From JADCCX01 sp031378805 (GTDB lineage Bacteria > Pseudomonadota > Alphaproteobacteria > Rhizobiales > Beijerinckiaceae), in contig JANNEO010000026.1 of assembly GCA_031378805.1 (NCBI GenBank), positions 1-61,250 of the forward strand: a stretch of 61,250 nucleotides of DNA. Direction: 5' to 3'. Below, piece after piece: positions 55,748 to 61,250 of the stretch. The notes beneath the pieces are model-generated. The model searched no databases. It was not told the origin of the DNA and was given only the letters and a program-made list of their open reading frames with translations. The translations under genes were made by a program, and so were the position numbers. How positions within the stretch are numbered: the first letter of the stretch is position 1; each line of letters begins with the position of its first letter.

Positions 55748-58700
55748 CTAGATGACCTGCACCTTCGCCAGTTCTGTTGTCATGGTGGCGTCCGTGAAGA
55801 AGGTCGTCGTGTTGGTGCCGCCGTTGTAGCTCGTGAACTGCGATCCGGCAGCCGAAAACGAGTCGTTGCCGTCGAAGTCCAGCACCAGCGTGCCCGTGCC
55901 GCTGCTGATGCCCAGGATGGAGCGGATGTCGGTCGCTGTGGCATTGGTGAAATCGCCCACGACGCCAGCGTTCGAGAGATTGATCGCCTCGACGTCGCTG
56001 ACGTTGCCAACAAGCTGTGCAAGCGTGACGGTGCCCGATCCAGTGATTTGGATGATGTCCGAACCTGTCCCGCCATTGATGTCGGTGACAGGATCTGCAA
56101 GAGCCGTCGCGTCAATGCTGATGGTATCGTTGCCGGCACCACCCAGCAGAGTGTCCCGCCCGCCGCCGGATATCAGAATGTCGCTGCCGTTGCCGCCATC
56201 GATCAGGTCATCCCCGAGGCCGCCATCGAGACGATCATTGCCATCCATTCCGTAAATCTGGTCATTTCCGGCAAAGCCGAGGATGACATTGGCTTCGGCC
56301 CCGCCTGTCAATGTGTCGATGCCCAAGCTGCCACCAATGTCACTGACCACGCCCGTAGCGATGGTCCCGTCTGCGAACTGGTAGAACTCGACGTTCGTGA
56401 CAGTGTCTGCGCCATCCGGGTTTCCAGAACGGGTATCGGTCGTGCTGTAGACAGCGCCGCTATCCGTGATGGTGTAGTCGGCGCGATTGCCGGAAAACGC
56501 GACGGTGTCGGTGTTTGCGCCGCCGTCGATAGTATCATTGTCACCGCCACCATAGATTATGTCATTCCCCGCGCCACCGGAGAGGATGTCATTGCCCATC
56601 TGACCGCTGATGCTGTCGTTGCCGGCGCCGCCACTCAGGGTATCGCCACCATCAGCTACCAGATCGTAGCTGTAATCCTGGCCTGCCAGGGTGTCGTTGC
56701 CATCACCACCGTCAATGATGTCTGCACCATCTGAGCCATAGAGATAGTTGGCATTGCTGTCGCCAATGATCGTATCGTTGAAAGCCGATCCCACGATGAA
56801 GTTGATCTGCCGCAGCACATCACCCTGTGCAGTGCCGCCTGAGCCAGTTCCTGTGGTCAGATCGATCAGGATGGCGCCCGTGGAATCCTCGTAGCTGGAG
56901 CCTTTCCAGTTCGTGATGCTGACATCAGCTCCACCCAAGATGGTGTCCGCCCCGGCACCACCAACAGTGCGACCCTCTCCGCTCCCCAATTGAAGCAGAT
57001 CGTTCCCGGCACCGCCAAAAATCGTATCGCTTCCGGCACCGCCGTAGAGCGTGTCATTGCCAGCGTCGCCCCTCAGGACATCGAGGCCTGAACCGCCATA
57101 GATCACATCATCGCCATTTCCACCTTCCAGGGTGTTAATGCCACCGCTGTTCTGCGTGACGCGTACCGCGTCGAGAAGCATGTCAGCATCGATCGAGCCG
57201 CTGGAAACATCACTGAACCGGATGATCGTTGAGAGGCCAAGCGCCGTGAAGCTGAACTCCGCAAAGTCGAAAGTGACGGGTGAACTGTAAGGATCGGTAA
57301 CCGTCTGATCGAGAACCGTTATGCCATTGCTGATGACTTCCACACGCAACGACTGCGTGGGCTCTCCAGCTGCCGAGCCATAGGTTCCGAAATCAAAACC
57401 AAGCGTGTAGGCTTGCCCTGTCTGCGTCGAGATCGTTTGCGAAACGACGCCTGTATTTGCCGTGTTGACAAATCCAAAGTTGATGGCGGAGCCTCCGAGG
57501 CTCGCACCGAAGAATGTCAAGCTTGCGGCATTGCCAGAGACCACCCAGCCAGCGGCAGACGGTGTCATTCCCGCTTCGAATGACCCGTTGACGATCAGGT
57601 TGGCGCCATCGCCGAAGATCGTGTCGTTGCCGTTGTTGCCAAAGACCAGATCATTGCCTGCGAGGGCAACGATGAGATTGGCCCCTGCCGTCCCGTTGAG
57701 TGTGTCCGCCCCTGCGGTGCCCATGACCGGCAAGACAGTCGCGGCGTCCAACATTCCATCGGCGAACTGGAAGTTCTCGACATTGGTGACGCTGTCCGTG
57801 CCATCGCGCCCGCCGACATTGTCGACGACGGTGTAAGTCCCGGCGCTGAAGCTGACTGTGTAATCCGCGCGGTTGCCAGAGAAAGTGACGGTATCGGTTC
57901 CGCTTTGGCCATCGATCGTATCGTTGTCCGCACCACCGGTCAGGACATCGTTGCCGCCATTGCCGTAGAGGTCGTCAGATCCTCCGCCGCCATTGATCGT
58001 ATCGTTGCCATCGCCAGCCTGTACGACACCGACATCGCCATAGAGAGAATCATTGCTGCCAAGACCGGTGATCAGGTCGGCACCCAGATGACCATATAAG
58101 TTGGTGCCAGATACAGCTCCGGTCAGGGTATCGGCGGCGGTGCTTCCAATCAGAAACTCGAAATTCGAGATGACGTCACCCTGGGCATCACCACCCGAGG
58201 CTACGCCAGTCTGCAGATTGACGTTCACGCCCACCACGCCGCTCGAATAGTCAAGAGTATCATCATTGGCACCGCCATCCAGCGTGTCTGCGCCAGCACC
58301 GCCATCGACATAATCATCTCCAGCACCCGCGCTAATCCAATCCGCCCCAGCGCCACCAAAGAACCCATCTTCGCTTATCGACCCTGTGAAAGTGTCGTCA
58401 CCGAAGCCGCCGACAACAGTCTCTAACCCCGAAATGACATCACCCTGGGCCTGGCTTCCCGTTGCGCCAGAAGCCGTGCTCGTCGCCAGGTTGACCATCA
58501 CGCCGACCGTGTCGCTGTCATACCGTAAGGTATCGTATATACCACCGCCACCGATCAGCGTGTCCGCGCCAGCACCGCCGGTCAGTTCATCGTCATCATT
58601 GCCACCGTCGATGCTGTCATTCCCAGAACCGCCCGACAGGGTGTCGTTTCCAGCCAGGCCGGTGATCGAATCTTCTTCAGCTGTTCCGGCATAGGTGTCG

Positions 58701-61250
58701 CCACCTGCTGTCCCCGTGAAAGACCCGGATACGTTGGTGATGTTGATGGTGAAGACCTTGTCGAAGGTCAGCCCACCCTGATCGGTGGTGCGCACGGTGA
58801 CGCTGTGCGATGTCGCGGTCTCGAAATCGAGCAAGCTGCCGTTCGCCACGGTGATCTGGCCGCCTGGCGAAATGGCGAAGCGCCCGCCTGCGTCCTGGAA
58901 CGTGACGAAGGCGTAGGTAAAGGTATCACCCGCGTCGGGATCGAGGCCCGTGACCGTGCCGATCACTGTACCATTGCTGGCGTTCTCGGCCACGGTGTTG
59001 GCGGACAGGTTGGCGTTGGTCGGGGTTTCGTTGACGTTGGTGAGCGTGACCGCGATGGCTTGTGTATCGATGCCACCCAGCCCGTCCGAGACCTGCACAA
59101 TGACGTCATAGACGTTGTTGCTGCCCACATCCGTGGGCGTCTCGAAATCCTGCGCGGCCACGAAGGCCAGCACGCCCGTCGTGGCGTTGATCGTGAACTT
59201 TGCCGCATCCGCGCCGCCCGTAATCGAGTAGGTGAGCGTTGCACCTGCATCGGGATCAGTTGCAGTGACCGTGGTCACAGCCGTGGTGTTCTCGGCCATG
59301 GTGAGCAACGCAGAAGCGGCCCCACCATCGGAGGTGATGACAGGTGCTTCGTTGACGTTGGTCAGGTTAATCGTGAACACCTTGTCGAAGGTCAGCCCAC
59401 CCTGGTCCGTGGTGCGCACGGTGACGGTGTGTGATGTCGCGGCCTCGAAATCGAGCAATGTTCCGTTCGCCACAGTGATCTGGCCGCCGGCCGAAATGGC
59501 GAAGCGCCCACCCGCGTCCTGGCCTGATACAAAGGCGTAAGTGAAACTGGCACCCGCATCGGGGTCCACACCTGTGACCGAGCCGATGATCATGCCATTG
59601 GTTGCATTCTCCGCCACGCTGTTGGCCGAGAGGTTCGCATTGGTCGGGGCTTCGTTGACGTTGGTCAGGTTGATGGTGAACACCTTGTCGAAGGTCAGCC
59701 CACCCTGGTCCGTGGTGCGCACGGTGACGGTGTGTGAAGTCGCGGCCTCGAAATCGAGCAATGTTCCGTTGGCCACGGTGATCTGGCCGCCCGCAGAGAT
59801 GGCGAAGCGTCCGCCTGCGTCCTGGCCCGCCACGAAGGCGTAGATGAAAGTGGCACCCGCATCGGGGTCCACACCTGTGACCGAGCCGATGATCGTGCCA
59901 TTGGTTGCATTCTCCGCCACGGTGTTGGCCGAGAGATTGGCATTGGTCGGGGCCTCGTTGACGTTGGTGAGCGTGATCGCAAGGGCCTGGGTGTCACTGC
60001 TCCCCAGCCCATCCGTGACCCGGACGATTACATCATAGACGTTGTCGCCGCCCACATCCGTCGGCACTTCAAAATCTTGTGCCGCGATGAACGTCAGCAC
60101 GCCCGTCGTGGGATTGATTGTGAACTTCGCCGCATCCGCGCCGCCGGTGATTGTGTAGGTCAGCATTCCAGCTGCACCCGTATCCGGGTCTGTAGCCGTC
60201 ACAGTTGTCACCGCAGTCGAGTTCTCGGCGATGTTGAGGGCCGCAGATGCTCCGCCCCCGTCCGAGGTGATCACGGGCAGTTCGTTGACATCGCTCACAA
60301 TGATCGTGAACACCTTGTCGAACGTCAATCCGCCCTGATCAGTCGTGCGCACCGTAACGGTGTGGGAGGTCGCCGTCTCGAAATCGAGCAAGCTGCCATT
60401 CGCCACGGTGATCTGGCCGCCCGCAGAGATGGCGAAGCGCCCACCTGCGTCCTGGCCTGCCACGAAGGCGTAGGTGAAGGTGGCACCCGCATCGGGATCG
60501 ACGCCCGTGACCGAACCGATGACTGTGCCGTTGGCTGCGCCTTCGCCGATCGTGTTGGCCGAGAGCGTCGCATTTGTCGGCGCTTCGTTGAGGTTGGTGA
60601 TCGTGACCGCAAGGGATTGCGTATCGATGCCGCCCAGCCCATCCGAGACTTGGACGATGACATCATAGATGTTGTTGCCGCCGACGTCCGTCGGGGCTTC
60701 GAAGTTTTGTGCTGCAATGAAGGTCAGGACGCCTGTCGTGGCGTTGATCGTGAATTTCGCTGCGTCGGCACCACCCGTGATGGAATAGACCAACGTGGCA
60801 CCCGCGTCGGTGTCGGTTGCGGCAACACTGGTGATGGCGGTCGTGTTTTCGGCGACATTCAGAGCCGCAGATGCGCCGCCTCCATCCGATATGATGACAG
60901 GTGCATCGTTTGCGTCGGTGATGTTGATAGTGAAGACCTTGTCGAAGGTCAGGCCACCCTGATCGGTCGTGCGCACCGTGACGGTGTGGGAGGTCGCGGA
61001 CTCGAAATCGAGCAATGTTCCGTTGGCCACGGTGATCTGGCCGCCCGCCGAGATGGCGAAGCGTCCGCCTGCGTCCTGGCCCGCCACGAAGGCGTAGGTG
61101 AAGGTGGCGCCCGCATCGGGATCGACGCCCGTGACCGAACCGATGACCGTGCCGTTCGTGGCATTCTCAGCCACGGTGTTGGCCGAGAGATTGGCGTTGG
61201 TCGGGGCCTCGTTGATGTTGGTGAGCGTGACCGCAAGGGATTGCGTATCG
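55748..61250 (-). CDS. Giant secreted cadherin-like/RTX adhesin (5' end outside window)
   Basis: The visible 1,833 codons are the C-terminal part of a much larger protein; the frame is open to the right edge. From the N-terminal side there is an array of cadherin-like beta-sandwich repeats (58733-61250) of two alternating types. It is followed by RTX calcium-binding nonapeptides of GGxGxDxLxGG type (about 55,950-58,730), such as GAGADTLIGGGG and GGSGNDSIDGGNDDD. Within the RTX part a galactose-binding-like domain sits at about 57,150-57,605. The C-terminus (LVLDFDGNDSF..., ending AKVQVI) has no cleavable signal and resembles type I secretion signals. A role in adhesion or biofilm formation is inference. 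The TolC-like gene follows. Confidence 0.92.
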   Translation of the reverse strand, partial: DTQSLAVTLTNINEAPTNANLSANTVAENATNGTVIGSVTGVDPDAGATFTYAFVAGQDAGGRFAISAGGQITVANGTLLDFESATSHTVTVRTTDQGGLTFDKVFTINITDANDAPVIISDGGGASAALNVAENTTAITSVAATDTDAGATLVYSITGGADAAKFTINATTGVLTFIAAQNFEAPTDVGGNNIYDVIVQVSDGLGGIDTQSLAVTITNLNEAPTNATLSANTIGEGAANGTVIGSVTGVDPDAGATFTYAFVAGQDAGGRFAISAGGQITVANGSLLDFETATSHTVTVRTTDQGGLTFDKVFTIIVSDVNELPVITSDGGGASAALNIAENSTAVTTVTATDPDTGAAGMLTYTITGGADAAKFTINPTTGVLTFIAAQDFEVPTDVGGDNVYDVIVRVTDGLGSSDTQALAITLTNVNEAPTNANLSANTVAENATNGTIIGSVTGVDPDAGATFIYAFVAGQDAGGRFAISAGGQITVANGTLLDFEAATSHTVTVRTTDQGGLTFDKVFTINLTNVNEAPTNANLSANSVAENATNGMIIGSVTGVDPDAGASFTYAFVSGQDAGGRFAISAGGQITVANGTLLDFEAATSHTVTVRTTDQGGLTFDKVFTINLTNVNEAPVITSDGGAASALLTMAENTTAVTTVTATDPDAGATLTYSITGGADAAKFTINATTGVLAFVAAQDFETPTDVGSNNVYDVIVQVSDGLGGIDTQAIAVTLTNVNETPTNANLSANTVAENASNGTVIGTVTGLDPDAGDTFTYAFVTFQDAGGRFAISPGGQITVANGSLLDFETATSHSVTVRTTDQGGLTFDKVFTINITNVSGSFTGTAGGDTYAGTAEEDSITGLAGNDTLSGGSGNDSIDGGNDDDELTGGAGADTLIGGGGIYDTLRYDSDTVGVMVNLATSTASGATGSQAQGDVISGLETVVGGFGDDTFTGSISEDGFFGGAGADWISAGAGDDYVDGGAGADTLDGGANDDTLDYSSGVVGVNVNLQTGVASGGDAQGDVISNFEFLIGSTAADTLTGAVSGTNLYGHLGADLITGLGSNDSLYGDVGVVQAGDGNDTINGGGGSDDLYGNGGNDVLTGGADNDTIDGQSGTDTVTFSGNRADYTVSFSAGTYTVVDNVGGRDGTDSVTNVENFQFADGMLDAATVLPVMGTAGADTLNGTAGANLIVALAGNDLVFGNNGNDTIFGDGANLIVNGSFEAGMTPSAAGWVVSGNAASLTFFGASLGGSAINFGFVNTANTGVVSQTISTQTGQAYTLGFDFGTYGSAAGEPTQSLRVEVISNGITVLDQTVTDPYSSPVTFDFAEFSFTALGLSTIIRFSDVSSGSIDADMLLDAVRVTQNSGGINTLEGGNGDDVIYGGSGLDVLRGDAGNDTLYGGAGSDTIFGGAGNDLLQLGSGEGRTVGGAGADTILGGADVSITNWKGSSYEDSTGAILIDLTTGTGSGGTAQGDVLRQINFIVGSAFNDTIIGDSNANYLYGSDGADIIDGGDGNDTLAGQDYSYDLVADGGDTLSGGAGNDSISGQMGNDILSGGAGNDIIYGGGDNDTIDGGANTDTVAFSGNRADYTITDSGAVYSTTDTRSGNPDGADTVTNVEFYQFADGTIATGVVSDIGGSLGIDTLTGGAEANVILGFAGNDQIYGMDGNDRLDGGLGDDLIDGGNGSDILISGGGRDTLLGGAGNDTISIDATALADPVTDINGGTGSDIIQITGSGTVTLAQLVGNVSDVEAINLSNAGVVGDFTNATATDIRSILGISSGTGTLVLDFDGNDSFSAAGSQFTSYNGGTNTTTFFTDATMTTELAKVQVI
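58733..61250 (-). repeat. Array of two alternating cadherin-like repeat types
   Basis: Type A (about 101 residues) begins N-E-A-P-T-N-A-N-L-S-A-N-T-V and contains AGGRFAISAGGQITVANG and TVRTTDQGGLTFDKVFTI. Type B (about 105-108 residues) begins with P-V-I-T-S-D-G-G and contains GGADAAKFTINATTGVL and PTDVGGNN.YDVIV.V.DGLG. In the order of translation the window holds part of B, then A-B-A-B-A-A-B-A. The marker CTTGTCGAAG (or a close variant) recurs near 58757, 59381, 59684, 60314 and 60938. Spacings are 624, 303, 630 and 624 bp. The adjacent A-A pair (59342-59950) is nearly identical at DNA level. Confidence 0.93.

Noticed and set aside
55349..56734. Long plus-strand open frame opposite the TolC and RTX genes
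   Set aside because: It crosses two well-supported minus-strand genes and shows only the translated complement of RTX repeats, rich in Val/Ala/Asp.
58733..61250. Periodic repeats that might be read as a CRISPR or satellite array
   Set aside because: The period (303 and about 624 bp) is in frame and encodes cadherin-like domains; the repeat size and lack of spacers exclude CRISPR.

Overview
This is a high-GC, gene-dense chromosomal stretch from an alphaproteobacterium, most likely of the Hyphomicrobiales (Rhizobiales) type. The reasons are the UvrB with a long N-terminal extension, the MmcB-type repair protein, a fused malic enzyme-phosphotransacetylase, a ChrB/ChrA pair, a UgpBAEC importer and CTCCCC-type palindromic intergenic repeats. 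No rRNA, tRNA, CRISPR array, transposase or prophage was seen. Both window edges cut genes: an EamA-type permease on the left and a very large repeat protein on the right.

Left part (1-17.3 kb), mostly housekeeping: EamA permease end, a Wzx-like flippase, a hotdog thioesterase, uvrB, a DUF559 nuclease-like gene sitting between two palindromic repeats, malic enzyme, a GMC oxidoreductase overlapping an mmcB-like gene, an orphan polyamine-binding protein, adenine deaminase, a polyprenyl diphosphate synthase, a TrmN6-like tRNA methyltransferase, a small Arg/Tyr-rich secreted protein and an acyl-CoA ligase.

Middle (17.3-31.4 kb): an AT-rich leader precedes gltB. gltB is separated from gltD by a VapBC toxin-antitoxin pair. 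Then come a secreted SGNH hydrolase, a fused TAXI-type TRAP permease, a phosphatase-like gene, a tiny HIG1-like membrane protein, a PduO-type cobalamin adenosyltransferase and an acyl-CoA dehydrogenase of isobutyryl-CoA type.

31.4-37.2 kb is a peptidoglycan-recycling island: nagA diverges from murQ-anmK-ggt. The last three overlap by ATGA junctions and form one translationally coupled unit. AnmK phosphorylates anhydro-MurNAc, MurQ removes lactate, NagA deacetylates GlcNAc-6-P, and the gamma-glutamyltransferase may act on gamma-glutamyl peptides. A HigBA pair follows.

37.2-47.6 kb: methylmalonate-semialdehyde dehydrogenase with a nitronate monooxygenase-like gene, lepA, chrB-chrA, a LacI-type regulator ended by an 18-bp-stem terminator shared with a convergent peroxiredoxin, a Tat-exported DsbD-N-domain protein and an AlgH/YqgE protein.

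47.6-53.6 kb: galM and a glycerol-3-phosphate-type ABC importer, ugpB-ugpA-ugpE-ugpC on the minus strand. A ParD/ParE-like pair on the opposite strand splits ugpC from the rest. A long stem-loop lies between ugpB and ugpA.

53.6-61.25 kb: a TolC-family lipoprotein lies downstream of a giant secreted protein, whose known part exceeds 1,830 residues. That protein has alternating cadherin-like repeats, an RTX calcium-binding region interrupted by a galactose-binding-like domain, and a type I secretion-style C-terminus. The most unusual features are this adhesin/TolC pair, the three toxin-antitoxin pairs lodged in or against metabolic operons, the repeat-flanked DUF559 gene and the recycling operon with a cytoplasmic-looking gamma-glutamyltransferase.
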